Part shown: piece by piece, positions 1 through 8,712 of the stretch | Position numbering within the stretch: position 1 is the first letter of the stretch | How the letters are laid out: each line of letters begins with the position of its first letter | Translations under genes and position numbers: made by a program | The notes under the pieces: model-generated | Told to the model about the DNA's origin: nothing | Seen by the model: only the letters and a program-made list of their open reading frames with translations | Databases searched by the model: none | Assembly: GCF_002917095.1 (NCBI RefSeq) | Contig: NZ_PQGA01000002.1 | Span: 1 to 64,000 of the forward strand | Direction of reading: 5' to 3' | DNA length: 64,000 bases | DNA from: Paraburkholderia eburnea | Lineage (GTDB): Bacteria; Pseudomonadota; Gammaproteobacteria; Burkholderiales; Burkholderiaceae

Positions 1-293
1 GGGCGGCGATAGGGCGGCAGCGTCGCGAGGTCTTCGCCGTCGACGAAGATCTTGCCGGAGGTGGCGGTTTCCAGACCCGCGAGCATGCGCAGCAGCGTGG
101 ACTTGCCGCAGCCCGAGCTGCCGAGCAGCGCGAAGAGCTCGTTCTTCGCGATGTTCAGGCTCACGTTGTTGACGGCGGTGCTGTCGCCGAACTTCTTGAC
201 GACGTTTTCGATGCGCACGAAAGCGTCGCGGGAATTAGCCGTCGCGGCAGCGCGCGCGGCTTCGGAGGCGTTGACTTGGGACGTCGAATTCAT
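1..293 (-). CDS. potG: Polyamine ABC transporter ATPase, N-terminal part (cut by window edge)
   Basis: This is the cytoplasmic ATP-hydrolysing subunit of a putrescine/spermidine importer, and only about 97 N-terminal residues are in the window. After a variable 25-residue lead, the sequence FVRIENVVKKFGD opens an ABC domain. The Walker A motif GSSGCGKST lies near residue 58, followed by LRMLAGLE, the usual PotA/PotG start. The chosen ATG at 293 is the only one in frame near the domain. It is the last visible gene of the leftward puuD-puuA-spuC-potF operon, so the permease genes potH and potI probably lie beyond the left edge. PotG rather than PotA is inferred from the adjacent PotF-like binding protein. 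Confidence 0.88.
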   Translation of the reverse strand, partial: MNSTSQVNASEAARAAATANSRDAFVRIENVVKKFGDSTAVNNVSLNIAKNELFALLGSSGCGKSTLLRMLAGLETATSGKIFVDGEDLATLPPYRR

Positions 294-609
294 GATGTAA
301 CTGGTTCCTTTCTGATCGCGGTACTGCTCGTTCTTGCGCGCCGCATATAAACGCAGGCATGAGCCGTCCCGCACGGGGCGCGTAAGCGACTCGCCAACGT
401 CAGTACTGCGAACGGAGCTCGTTGGAGACTGGCGCGTCGTCGTGTACCGTCGTGTACAAGCGGCGGCGCGCTCAGCCGGACTTCGAACAGCGGACTTCTG
501 GCGAAGAGGGGTCGAGCGATCCCTCATCCGCGCGTTGTCTCCTTCCTTCTCCTGCGGGATCCAGCCGGTCGTCGCCGGCTTTCTTATTGGTATCCCGATG
601 GTTGTGCGC
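294..609. other. potF-potG spacer, no gene, one hairpin
   Basis: This 316-bp spacer lies inside an otherwise tightly packed operon. I see no convincing coding frame. A 6-bp GC stem (AGCCGG / CCGGCT, positions 563-580) lies about 30 bp downstream of the potF stop. On the coding strand it has no T-tract, so it is more likely an mRNA-stabilising hairpin than a terminator. Confidence 0.5.
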
Positions 610-1731
610 TCAGTGGCCCGTCTTCAACTGCGACCAGAGGCGGTTTTCGAGGCGCAGGATGTCGGCCGGCATCGGCTTCATCAGCGTCATCTTCTTGAGC
701 ACTTCGTCGCCCGGATAGACGGTCGGGTCCTGCGCCACCGCCGGCGTCACGAACTGGCGCGCGGCCTTGTTCGCGGTCGGATAGAACACTTCGTTGGTGA
801 TCGCGGCGTTGACCTTCGGATCTTCGATGTAGTTGATCCACTTCAGGGCGGCTTCGGGGTGCGGTGCATCCTTCGGAATCACCATTACGTCGAACCACAG
901 CAGGCCGCCTTCCTTCGGATTGGCGAACTTGATGTGATACGAGCGCTTGGCTTCTTCGGCGCGACGGTGGGCGATGCCCACGTCGCCGGACCAGGCGAAC
1001 GCGACGCAAATGTCGTTATTCACGAGGTCGTTGATGTAGCCCGACGAGTTGAACTGCGTGATGTACGGGCGGACTTTCTTCAGCACTTCAAAGGCAGCCT
1101 GGTAATCCGCCGGGTTCGTGCTGTTGGGGTTCTTGCCCATGTACTGCAGCGTGGCCGCGAAGGCGTCGACCGCCTGATCGAGGAACGATACGCCGCAGCC
1201 CTTGAGCTTCGAGAGGTACTGCGGATCGAAGATCAGTGCCCAGCTATCCACCGGCGCGCTCGTGCCCAGCGCCTTTTCGATCGCTTCCTGGTTGTAGCCG
1301 ACGCCGTCGGTGCCGTACGCCCAGGGCACGCCGTACTGATTGCCCGGATCGGCATCGCCGATCATATGCATGAGCAGCGGATCGAGGTTCGAAAGATTGG
1401 GGAGCTTGGACTTGTCGAGCTTCTGGTACACGCCGGCCTGGATCTGCTTGGCCATGTAGTTCGAGGTCGGCACCACGATGTCGTAGCCCGAGCTGCCCGC
1501 GAGCAGCTTGGCCTGCAGCGTGTCGTCGCTATCGTAGTTGTCGTACTTGACGTGAACGCCCGTCTGCTTTTCGAAGTTCGGGATCGTGTCTTTCGCGATG
1601 TAGTCGGACCAGTTATAGACGTTCAGTGCGTCGTCCGCGGCGCGAGCCGGCTGGCTCGAAGTCGCCGTGAGACCCGCGCAGACGGTAAGCGCGGCCAGTG
1701 CGACGGCATGACGAAGATGTCTGACACTCAT
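610..1731 (-). CDS. potF: Periplasmic putrescine-binding protein (PotF/SpuD family)
   Basis: The product is a 373-residue extracellular solute-binding protein delivering polyamines to the PotGHI importer. Residues 1-31 form a signal peptide with a hydrophobic core (AVALAALTVCAG) and an ARA-A cleavage region. The mature protein begins with the family-typical VYNWSDYI motif near residue 38, and its length fits PotF (about 370). I chose the ATG at 1731 because it starts at the signal peptide. A longer frame to 1875 adds 48 low-complexity residues and is less likely. It lies 79 bp after spuC, upstream of the ATPase gene. The exact ligand (putrescine versus spermidine) cannot be decided here. Confidence 0.93.
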   Translation of the reverse strand: MSVRHLRHAVALAALTVCAGLTATSSQPARAADDALNVYNWSDYIAKDTIPNFEKQTGVHVKYDNYDSDDTLQAKLLAGSSGYDIVVPTSNYMAKQIQAGVYQKLDKSKLPNLSNLDPLLMHMIGDADPGNQYGVPWAYGTDGVGYNQEAIEKALGTSAPVDSWALIFDPQYLSKLKGCGVSFLDQAVDAFAATLQYMGKNPNSTNPADYQAAFEVLKKVRPYITQFNSSGYINDLVNNDICVAFAWSGDVGIAHRRAEEAKRSYHIKFANPKEGGLLWFDVMVIPKDAPHPEAALKWINYIEDPKVNAAITNEVFYPTANKAARQFVTPAVAQDPTVYPGDEVLKKMTLMKPMPADILRLENRLWSQLKTGH

Positions 1732-1810
1732 GTTGATTTCCCCAGATGATGAAGGTCGGCGGGCGGCGCCCGCACCCCGTTGTGCGCCGCCGGCCCATAC
1801 AGTTGCAGCG

Positions 1811-3253
1811 TTATGAAAGTCCCAGTTGTTGCGCGGTTGCGTCGATGGCCTTCTTCGCCTTCGACACGATTTCATCGATCTCGCCGCGCGTGATGACGAG
1901 CGGCGGCGAGAGCAGCATGCGGTCGCCGGTGGCGCGCATGATGAGGTTGCCGTTGAAGCAGAAGTCGCGGCAGATCGTGCCCACGTCGCCGCCGTTCGCG
2001 AAGCGCTTGCGCGCCTTGGGATCTTCGGCGAGTTGCAGACCGGCCACCAGACCCGTGCCCGAAACGTCGCCGATGATCGGATGATTCGCGAAGGTTTCGC
2101 GCAGGCGCTGCTGGAAGTACGGGCCGGTATCCGTCTTCACCTGCTCGACGATCTTCTCGTCGCGCAGCAGCTTGAGGTTCGCCACCGCCACGGCCGCCGC
2201 AACCGGATGGCCCGAGTACGTGAGGCCATGATTGAAGTCGCCGTTCTCGATCAGCGCCTTCGCCACGCGGTCATGCAGACCCACGGCGCCCATCGGTACA
2301 TAGCCGCTCGTGAGGCCCTTGGCCATCGTGATGAGGTCCGGCTCGAAGCCGAAGTGCTGATGCGCGAACCATTCGCCCGTGCGCCCGAAGCCGCCGATCA
2401 CTTCGTCGGCGCACAGCAGGATGTCGTACTTGCGGCAGATACGCTGGATTTCCGGCCAGTAGGTCGAAGGCGGGAAGATCACGCCGCCCGCGCCCTGGAA
2501 CGGTTCGCCGATGAACGCGGCGACATTCTCCGCGCCCACTTCCAGGATCTTCGCTTCGAGTTGCTGGGCGCGCGCGAGGCCGAATTCCTCGGGCGTCATG
2601 TTGCCTTCGGCTTCGCCGTAGAAATACGGCTGATCGATGTGAACGATGTTCTCGACTTTCGAGGGCATCTGCTCGTGCATATAGCCCATGCCGCCGAGCG
2701 TGCCGCCCGCGATGGTCGAACCGTGATAACCGTTCTTGCGCGAGATGACGACCTTCTTCGACGGCTTGCCCTGCGTGAGCCAGTATTGATGCACGATGCG
2801 CAGCACCGTGTCGTTACCTTCCGAGCCGCTGTTGCAATAGAAGAAGTGATTGAACGGCTCGGGCGAGAGTTCGGCGAGCAGCGCCGAAAGCTCGATCACG
2901 GGTGGGTGCGTGGTCTTGAAGAAGGTGTTGTAGTACGGCAGTTCCTGCATCTGCGTGTACGCGGCGTCGGCCAGTTCCTTGCGGCCATAGCCTACGTTCA
3001 CGCACCAGAGACCGGCCATGCCGTCGATGATCTGGTTGCCTTCCGAGTCCCAAAGGTACACGCCCTTGGCCTTCACGATCACGCGGCTGCCGCTCTTGTT
3101 GAGCGAGCCCATGTCCGAGAACGGATGGATGTGATGTGCCGCGTCGAGCGCGCGATATTCGGCCGTGGTGCGCGCGCCGCGCGTGGCTTGCGCGCGCAGC
3201 GTCGTCGGCACTTCCTGCAGGGCGCTTGCGGGGGCGTCGATCCGATAGCTCAT
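1811..3253 (-). CDS. spuC: Putrescine-pyruvate aminotransferase (class III, SpuC-like)
   Basis: This 480-residue PLP-dependent class III aminotransferase probably transfers the amino group of putrescine to pyruvate, giving 4-aminobutanal and alanine. Visible features are the substrate-loop sequence GLWCVNVGYG near residue 82, NSGSEGNDT near 141, the PLP-aspartate segment LLCADEVIGGFGRTG near 279-293 and the Schiff-base lysine in TMAKGLTSGY (about K312). An AAGGAGA ribosome site lies 8 bp before the ATG at 3253, so the TTG two codons upstream is not needed. It sits 19 bp downstream of puuA in the same operon. Related omega-transaminases accept other amines, so the substrate rests on context. 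Confidence 0.92.
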   Translation of the reverse strand: MSYRIDAPASALQEVPTTLRAQATRGARTTAEYRALDAAHHIHPFSDMGSLNKSGSRVIVKAKGVYLWDSEGNQIIDGMAGLWCVNVGYGRKELADAAYTQMQELPYYNTFFKTTHPPVIELSALLAELSPEPFNHFFYCNSGSEGNDTVLRIVHQYWLTQGKPSKKVVISRKNGYHGSTIAGGTLGGMGYMHEQMPSKVENIVHIDQPYFYGEAEGNMTPEEFGLARAQQLEAKILEVGAENVAAFIGEPFQGAGGVIFPPSTYWPEIQRICRKYDILLCADEVIGGFGRTGEWFAHQHFGFEPDLITMAKGLTSGYVPMGAVGLHDRVAKALIENGDFNHGLTYSGHPVAAAVAVANLKLLRDEKIVEQVKTDTGPYFQQRLRETFANHPIIGDVSGTGLVAGLQLAEDPKARKRFANGGDVGTICRDFCFNGNLIMRATGDRMLLSPPLVITRGEIDEIVSKAKKAIDATAQQLGLS

Positions 3254-3272
3254 TTTCAATGTCTCCTTTCTA

Positions 3273-4607
3273 TTACACGTGCAGCAGCAGGTGCTTGCGT
3301 TCCCACGAACTGATCACGCGGAAATACGCTTCGTATTCGGTTTCCTTGAGCGCCAGATAGGCACGCACGAACTTCTCGCCGAGGATGTCGTTGAGCGGCT
3401 CGCAAGCGCCCATGAGCGTGAGGCCTTCTTCGAGGTTGCGCGGCAACTGGTAGGGCAATTCGTAGCCGTCGCTCACGAGCGGCTCGGTCGGCTTGAGATG
3501 CTGCGTCATGCCGAGATAGCCGGCCGCGAGCGTCGCGGCGATCGCGAGGTACGGGTTCGTGTCCACGCCCGGAATGCGGTTCTCCACGCGGCGCGCGGCC
3601 GGCGACGAATACGGCACGCGGAAGCCCACGGTGCGATTGTCGTAACCCCATGCCACGTTGATCGGCGCGGCCATGAAACGCGACAGGCGGCGATACGAAT
3701 TGATGTACGGCGCGAAGATCGGCATCAGCGCCGGCGTGTACTTCTGCAGGCCTGCGATGTACGCATGGAACATGTCCGTGGGCTTGCCGTCCGCGCCGGT
3801 GAAGAGGTTCTGCCCGCTTTCCGCCGACACGAGGCTCTGGTGGATGTGCATGGCCGAACCCGGCTCGTTCTCCATCGGCTTCGCCATGAACGTGGCGTAC
3901 ATATGGTGACGCAGCGCTGCTTCGCGCACGGTGCGCTTGAAGAGGAACACGCGGTCGGCGAGGCCGAGCGGTTCGCCGTGCATGAAGTTGATTTCCATCT
4001 GCGCGGCGCCGACTTCGTGAATCAGCGTATCGACTTCGAGGTCCTGGATTTCGCAGTACTCGTAGATGTCCTCGAAGAGCGGATCGAATTCGTTGACCGC
4101 TTCGATCGAGTACGCCTGGCGACCCGTTTCCGGACGGCCCGTGCGGCCGATCGGCGGCGCGAGGGGAATATCCGGATCCTTGTTCATGTCGACGAGATAG
4201 AACTCCAGTTCCGGCGCGATGATCGGCTTCCAGCCCTTGGCTTCGTAGAGTTCGAGCACGCGGCGCAGCACGCGGCGCGGCGAGATTTCAACGGGGGAGC
4301 CGTCGAAGTGCACGCAGTCGTGAATGACCTGGGCGGTCGGGTCGGTGGCCCACGGAATGATGCGGATCGTCGAAGCATCCGGGACGCAGACCATGTCCGG
4401 GTCGGTGACGCCGGTGAGGCTGCCGTCTTCCGGGTAGTCGCCCGTGACGGTCTGGATCATCACGGCCTGCGGCAGGCGCATGGATTCACCCGATTCGAAC
4501 TTGCTGCGCGGAATGATCTTGCCGCGTGCGATGCCGGCCATATCCGGAATGATCGCTTCGATTTCGGTGATGTGGTGCTTCTTCAGGAATTCGTCGATGT
4601 CGTGCAT
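3273..4607 (-). CDS. puuA: Gamma-glutamylputrescine synthetase (glutamine synthetase family)
   Basis: The 444-residue protein belongs to the glutamine synthetase superfamily and probably ligates glutamate to putrescine with ATP, the first step of the Puu pathway. It starts MHDIDEFLKKHHITEIEAI, carries PELEFYLVD (catalytic glutamates), the AAQMEINFMHG segment and HIHQSL, and ends normally for the family. The ATG at 4607 removes a long upstream extension that would overlap puuD. Placement between puuD and spuC favours PuuA over true GlnA. GlnA also normally carries an adenylylation loop, which I do not recognise here. The Puu identity is strong by context, and the precise amine is inferred. Confidence 0.92.
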   Translation of the reverse strand: MHDIDEFLKKHHITEIEAIIPDMAGIARGKIIPRSKFESGESMRLPQAVMIQTVTGDYPEDGSLTGVTDPDMVCVPDASTIRIIPWATDPTAQVIHDCVHFDGSPVEISPRRVLRRVLELYEAKGWKPIIAPELEFYLVDMNKDPDIPLAPPIGRTGRPETGRQAYSIEAVNEFDPLFEDIYEYCEIQDLEVDTLIHEVGAAQMEINFMHGEPLGLADRVFLFKRTVREAALRHHMYATFMAKPMENEPGSAMHIHQSLVSAESGQNLFTGADGKPTDMFHAYIAGLQKYTPALMPIFAPYINSYRRLSRFMAAPINVAWGYDNRTVGFRVPYSSPAARRVENRIPGVDTNPYLAIAATLAAGYLGMTQHLKPTEPLVSDGYELPYQLPRNLEEGLTLMGACEPLNDILGEKFVRAYLALKETEYEAYFRVISSWERKHLLLHV

Positions 4608-4638
4608 TTTCGTTCTCTCTGTTCTGTGTGGGCCGGCG

Positions 4639-5460
4639 TCAGACCTGCGCGGCATGTACGCGCGCGGGGCGTGCGGCCCCGCCTGGTATTCGAGCCAGCA
4701 TGCGTTCGCGGCAGGCGTCGCCAAAGGCGCGGAAGATAGCGGTGGAAAGGGCGTTTTGCGCGTGCAGCCACTCGGGATGCCATTGCACGCCCAGCGCGAA
4801 GCCGCTCGCGTTGGCCACGGTGATCGCTTCGACCAAACCGTCCGGGGCCGCTGCGTCCGCAACGAGTCCCTGGCCTAGCGTGTCGATGCCCTGGCCGTGC
4901 AGCGAATTCACCTGAGCTTCGTGTTGGCCGCCGGTGAGTGTGTGCAGCAGTCCGCCTTCCTTGAGGGCGATGGTGTGCGCGGGACCGTATTGCGTCTCGA
5001 GCGGATTGGCTTTGTCTTCGCGATGATCGTTGAAACCGTCCACCGCATGCACTGCCTGATGCAGGGTGCCGCCGAATACCACGTTCATTTCCTGAAAGCC
5101 GCGGCAGATGGCGAGTACCGGCACGCCCGCGTCGATGGCCGCGCGCAGCAGCGGCAGCGTCGTGGCATCGCGTGCGGGATCGTGCAGCGTGCCCGCGGCG
5201 CTTGCCGGACCGCCGTAACGGTGGGGCTCGACGTTCGAATAGCTGCCCGTGAAGAGCAGGCCGTCCACGGCGTCCAGAATGTCCGCCGTAGCCTGCCGCT
5301 CACCCAGCGCGGGCAGCACGAACGCGAGCCCGTTCGCACCGTCGACGGCTGCGGCGATGTACTTCTCGCCCGCCACGTGCGACGCGTGCGGCCCCATCAT
5401 CGTGCGATCGGCGGTAACTCCAATCAATGGTTTGGTTCGCATGACTAACGTCTTATTCAT
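4639..5460 (-). CDS. puuD: Gamma-glutamyl-GABA hydrolase (class I amidotransferase fold)
   Basis: This 273-residue peptidase C26 family protein would release GABA and glutamate from gamma-glutamyl-GABA, the last Puu step. The nucleophile cysteine lies in PVLAICRGFQEMN (about C119), and the His/Glu pair is in VQWHPEW (about H228, E230). It is the first gene of the leftward polyamine operon, 31 bp before puuA. Start choice is uncertain. ATG 5460 and ATG 5442 both precede the conserved RTKPLIGVTAD, and neither has a well-spaced ribosome site. A frame running to 5541 adds residues that look non-coding. Confidence 0.9.
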   Translation of the reverse strand: MNKTLVMRTKPLIGVTADRTMMGPHASHVAGEKYIAAAVDGANGLAFVLPALGERQATADILDAVDGLLFTGSYSNVEPHRYGGPASAAGTLHDPARDATTLPLLRAAIDAGVPVLAICRGFQEMNVVFGGTLHQAVHAVDGFNDHREDKANPLETQYGPAHTIALKEGGLLHTLTGGQHEAQVNSLHGQGIDTLGQGLVADAAAPDGLVEAITVANASGFALGVQWHPEWLHAQNALSTAIFRAFGDACRERMLARIPGGAARPARVHAAQV

Positions 5461-6054
5461 TCTTCCCGTTGCATCGCGTGTGAATCCGATTGGCAGCGAT
5501 GCTTCAGGCGTGACATGACCTTGCAACCGTGCAGGACACACGGCGGCAAACCTTGAGGTACGGAGCGTAGCGGCGCTAACGGATCGCGCTGCGCGTGGAG
5601 ATCATGTACGCGGTTCGTTTTCTGCCGTTGTGGGGCGCGACGGTGTTCAGGCGTGCGCATCCACATCGTCGGCGCGCAGCGATACAACTCGCTCGCAAAC
5701 GACGGCGAATGAAACGAACGGCGCAGGAAGGAGAGGCGCTAGGGCAGCAGCGACGCGACTTCGTCGGTGTGTACCGCGATAAAGGCGCGTGCGGAGACGG
5801 CGTTATGGCGGCGGACGGACCGACGGGAAAGGATTGTGACGACAGGCAGAAGCAGGCGAGAGGCAAGCCTGCCGCTACTGCCATCGGCGATGGCGGCGCA
5901 GTCACTGCGAAGACACCTCGCATGACTTCGATCCCATCTCACCAGAGGGCCACGGACTCTCACAAATACACTCGACTGGAGTTTGTTGATCACTGTTCGA
6001 TTTCGACGCGCGGCATGGAAACTGCGCTTATCGGCACCGACACATAGGTGTCAT

Positions 6055-6066
6055 TCGATGTATCGA
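6055..6066. promoter_or_regulatory. 12-bp palindrome in puuD/puuR region
   Basis: TCGATGTATCGA has 5-bp arms around GT. It lies in the long divergent spacer of the polyamine locus. A role as operator is only suggested by position. Confidence 0.25.
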
Positions 6067-6219
6067 GCATTGATCGCGTGTTGCAGAGCAATGTAATGCG
6101 CTTTTCATCGTTCGATCGACCTGTGTTTCAGCATATACGAGCCAAAAAGGCCGTCAATTATTTTTTTACGTTTTTTATGTCAGCACTTTCCCCAAGACGC
6201 CTGCAAACGTCGCGCAGTG

Positions 6220-6249
6220 CGAAATATCCCGTACTGTGTCTATATTTCG
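6220..6249. promoter_or_regulatory. Inverted repeat upstream of puuR
   Basis: CGAAATAT (6220-6227) is repeated inverted as ATATTTCG (6242-6249), with a 14-bp spacer in AT-rich DNA about 100 bp before puuR. It is a candidate autoregulatory or operon operator for the PuuR-like protein. It does not resemble a site I can name. Confidence 0.35.
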
Positions 6250-6349
6250 AATAACTTACAGGGGTTAGTACTGACGCAAAAAAAAACAAACTGATTAGAA
6301 TATTCAACACGCCACCGCCCCGCCGTGTTCTATTTCGTCGGGTTCCTGC

Positions 6350-6973
6350 GTGCGCTTTCTGCGTGTTTTCCGAGTGTTTCCTGACCCAACCGGTTCTCCA
6401 ATCGTGTCCGAGTCCGTATCTGTTTCGTCTGAAGTTGCCACGCGTCTGCGCTACGTGCGCAAGCGCTATGGGCTGTCGCAACGCGAGCTGGCCAAGCGCG
6501 CGGGCGTCACGAATGGCGCGATTTCGCTTATCGAGCAAAGTCGTGTCAGTCCCTCGGTGGGCTCGCTCAAGAAGCTCCTCGAATGCATTCCGATGAGCCT
6601 TGCTGAATTCTTCACATTTGATCTCAACGAGGGCGCGAGCGTGGTCTCGCGGCGCGGCGAGATGCCGAACCTCGGCAACGCGTCCATCGAGTTCTATCTT
6701 GCAGGCGCGCACGTGAAGGACCGCAACATGGGGATCCTGCGCGAGGTCTATCAACCGCTCGCCGACACGGGGCCGGAAATGCTCTCCCACGCGGGGCATG
6801 AAGGCGGCGTCGTGGTGGCAGGGCAAATCGAACTGACCGTGGACGGCACCACCTGGCTGCTCGACCCCGGCGACAGCTATTACTTCGAAAGCCGCTTCCC
6901 GCACCGGTTTCGCAATCCCAGCGAAAACGAAGTCTGCGAAGTGGTGTCGGCGAATTCGCCGCCCACGTTCTAG
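6350..6973 (+). CDS. puuR: XRE-cupin transcriptional regulator (PuuR-like)
   Basis: This regulator has an N-terminal helix-turn-helix of the XRE class (VRKRYGLSQRELAKRAGVTN, about residues 36-55, then GAISLIEQSRVSPS). A C-terminal cupin follows (AGHEGGVVVAGQIELTVDG, then DPGDSYYF and PHRFRNPS). This is the domain order of PuuR, the repressor of putrescine catabolism. It is encoded divergently from puuDA and upstream of puuC, which supports that role. The start is unclear. GTG at 6350 gives 207 residues and GTG at 6404 gives 189, and neither has a strong ribosome site. The conserved domain begins after both. Confidence 0.85.
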   Translation: MRFLRVFRVFPDPTGSPIVSESVSVSSEVATRLRYVRKRYGLSQRELAKRAGVTNGAISLIEQSRVSPSVGSLKKLLECIPMSLAEFFTFDLNEGASVVSRRGEMPNLGNASIEFYLAGAHVKDRNMGILREVYQPLADTGPEMLSHAGHEGGVVVAGQIELTVDGTTWLLDPGDSYYFESRFPHRFRNPSENEVCEVVSANSPPTF

Positions 6974-7137
6974 GTTCTTTCGCCCACTTCGCAGGTTTCG
7001 CAAACGCGCGTATCCGGTTCGCCTGCTGCCGTCGCTTCGTTACGCATCGCGTTGCGTCCGCTGTATTTGAGCGGCGTGCGCGACAGATGCGGTCGATGCG
7101 ACAGGTCAGACGAATCGTCAATCATTGAGGCATCCTG

Positions 7138-8628
7138 ATGGAAAAGAAAACTCTCGCTTATTGGCAGGACAAGGCCGCGACGCTGTCGATCGAAGGCCGC
7201 GCATTTATCGACGGCGCGTATCGCGACGCCTACTCGGGCCGCACGTTCGATTGCGTGAGCCCGATCGACGGCCGCGTGCTCGCGAACGTGGCGGACTGCG
7301 GCGCCGCCGATGTGGACGCGGCCGTTGCCGCCGCGCGTCGCTCGTTCAACGACGGCGTGTGGGCGGGCCTGAATCCGCGCGCGCGCAAAGCCATTTTGCT
7401 GCGCTGGGCCGCGCTCATGCGCGAGCATCTCGACGAGCTTTCGCTGCTTGAAACGCTCGATGCGGGCAAGCCCATCGGCGATACCACGTCGGTGGACGTG
7501 CCGGGCGCGGCCTATTGCGTCGAATGGTTCGCGGAAGCCATCGACAAGGTGGGCGGCGAAGTCGCGCCCGCCGATCACCATCTGGTGGGCCTCGTCACGC
7601 GCGAGCCGATCGGCGTGGTCGCGGCCGTGGTGCCGTGGAATTTCCCGATCCTGATGGCATCGTGGAAATTCGGTCCGGCGCTCGCGGCGGGCAATAGCGT
7701 CGTGCTCAAGCCTTCGGAAAAGTCGCCGCTCACGGCCATTCGCGTGGCGCAGCTCGCGCACGAAGCGGGCATCCCCGCAGGCGTGTTCAACGTGCTGCCG
7801 GGCGGCGGCGAAGCTGGCAAGCTGCTGGGCCTGCATCGCGACGTCGATTGCATCGCCTTCACGGGTTCGACCAACGTTGGCAAGCAGATCATGCAGTACG
7901 CGGGGCAATCCAACCTCAAGCGCGTCTGGCTCGAACTGGGCGGCAAGTCGCCCAACATCGTGCTGCCCGATTGCCCGGATCTCGACCGTGCCGCCAACGC
8001 GGCGGCGGGTGCGATCTTCTACAACATGGGCGAAATGTGCACGGCCGGCTCGCGCCTGCTCGTGCATCGCGACATCAAGGATGTGTTCCTCGCGAAGCTC
8101 GTCGAAGCGGCGAAGGCGTATAAGCCTGGCAATCCTCTCGACCCGCATGTGTCGATGGGGGCGATCGTCGACAAGATCCAGATGGAGCGCGTGCTCGGCT
8201 ATATCGAGGCGGGGCGCAAGGACTCGAAGCTGCTGGTGGGCGGCGAGCGCGTGAACGAATCGACTGGCGGCTTCTATGTCGAGCCGACCGTGTTCGACAC
8301 CCATCACGACGCACGCATTGCGCGCGAAGAGATTTTCGGGCCGGTGCTCTCGGTCATCACGTTCAGCACGATCGACGAAGCCGTGCGCATCGCCAACGAC
8401 AGCGACTATGGCCTGGCCGCCGCCGTGTGGACCTCGAATCTCACGAACGCGCATGACATCGCGCGCCGTCTGCGTGCAGGCACGGTCTGGGTCAATTGCT
8501 ACGACGAAGGCGGCGACATGAACTTCCCGTTCGGCGGCTTCAAGGAATCGGGCAATGGCCGCGACAAGTCGCTGCATGCACTCGAGAAGTACACCGAACT
8601 GAAGTCGACGCTCGTGCGGCTGCGCTAA
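7138..8628 (+). CDS. puuC: Gamma-glutamyl-gamma-aminobutyraldehyde dehydrogenase
   Basis: The product is a 496-residue NAD(P)-dependent aldehyde dehydrogenase oxidising gamma-glutamyl-aminobutyraldehyde or 4-aminobutanal to the acid. The cofactor region VVPWNFPILMASWK is near residue 165. FTGSTNVGK follows near 241, the general-base glutamate is in WLELGGKSP (about E266) and the catalytic cysteine is in NMGEMCTAGSRL (about C301). Length matches PuuC (about 495). It follows puuR by 164 bp and precedes the agmatinase gene. The polyamine role is by context, since the family is broad. Confidence 0.9.
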   Translation: MEKKTLAYWQDKAATLSIEGRAFIDGAYRDAYSGRTFDCVSPIDGRVLANVADCGAADVDAAVAAARRSFNDGVWAGLNPRARKAILLRWAALMREHLDELSLLETLDAGKPIGDTTSVDVPGAAYCVEWFAEAIDKVGGEVAPADHHLVGLVTREPIGVVAAVVPWNFPILMASWKFGPALAAGNSVVLKPSEKSPLTAIRVAQLAHEAGIPAGVFNVLPGGGEAGKLLGLHRDVDCIAFTGSTNVGKQIMQYAGQSNLKRVWLELGGKSPNIVLPDCPDLDRAANAAAGAIFYNMGEMCTAGSRLLVHRDIKDVFLAKLVEAAKAYKPGNPLDPHVSMGAIVDKIQMERVLGYIEAGRKDSKLLVGGERVNESTGGFYVEPTVFDTHHDARIAREEIFGPVLSVITFSTIDEAVRIANDSDYGLAAAVWTSNLTNAHDIARRLRAGTVWVNCYDEGGDMNFPFGGFKESGNGRDKSLHALEKYTELKSTLVRLR

Positions 8629-8646
8629 GGCGCTTCGCCGGGCTGT

Positions 8647-8676
8647 CGTGGCGGCGCGCTTCGGTGCGCCGCCACG
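8647..8676 (+). terminator. GC hairpin between puuC and speB
   Basis: An 11-bp perfect stem (CGTGGCGGCGC / GCGCCGCCACG) with an 8-nt loop sits just after puuC. Only a weak T-rich tail follows (CGTTTCGTTT), so it may be an attenuating or mRNA-protecting hairpin rather than a full terminator. Confidence 0.45.
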
Positions 8677-8712
8677 CGTTTCGTTTCCCCATCAATACAA
8701 AGCAGGCACTTC

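Larger units (their letters stand above)
5461..6349. other. 889-bp divergent intergenic region puuD/puuR
   Basis: No convincing gene is present. Several frames of 80-150 codons exist on both strands, but their composition is arginine-rich or low-complexity and none has a start with a good ribosome site. The right half (6100-6310) is distinctly AT-rich compared with its surroundings and probably carries the promoters of both divergent units and the regulator sites. Confidence 0.5.

Noticed and set aside
5595..6047. Open frame of 150 codons between puuD and puuR
   Set aside because: Arginine-rich, low-complexity composition, no ribosome site and competing frames on the other strand.
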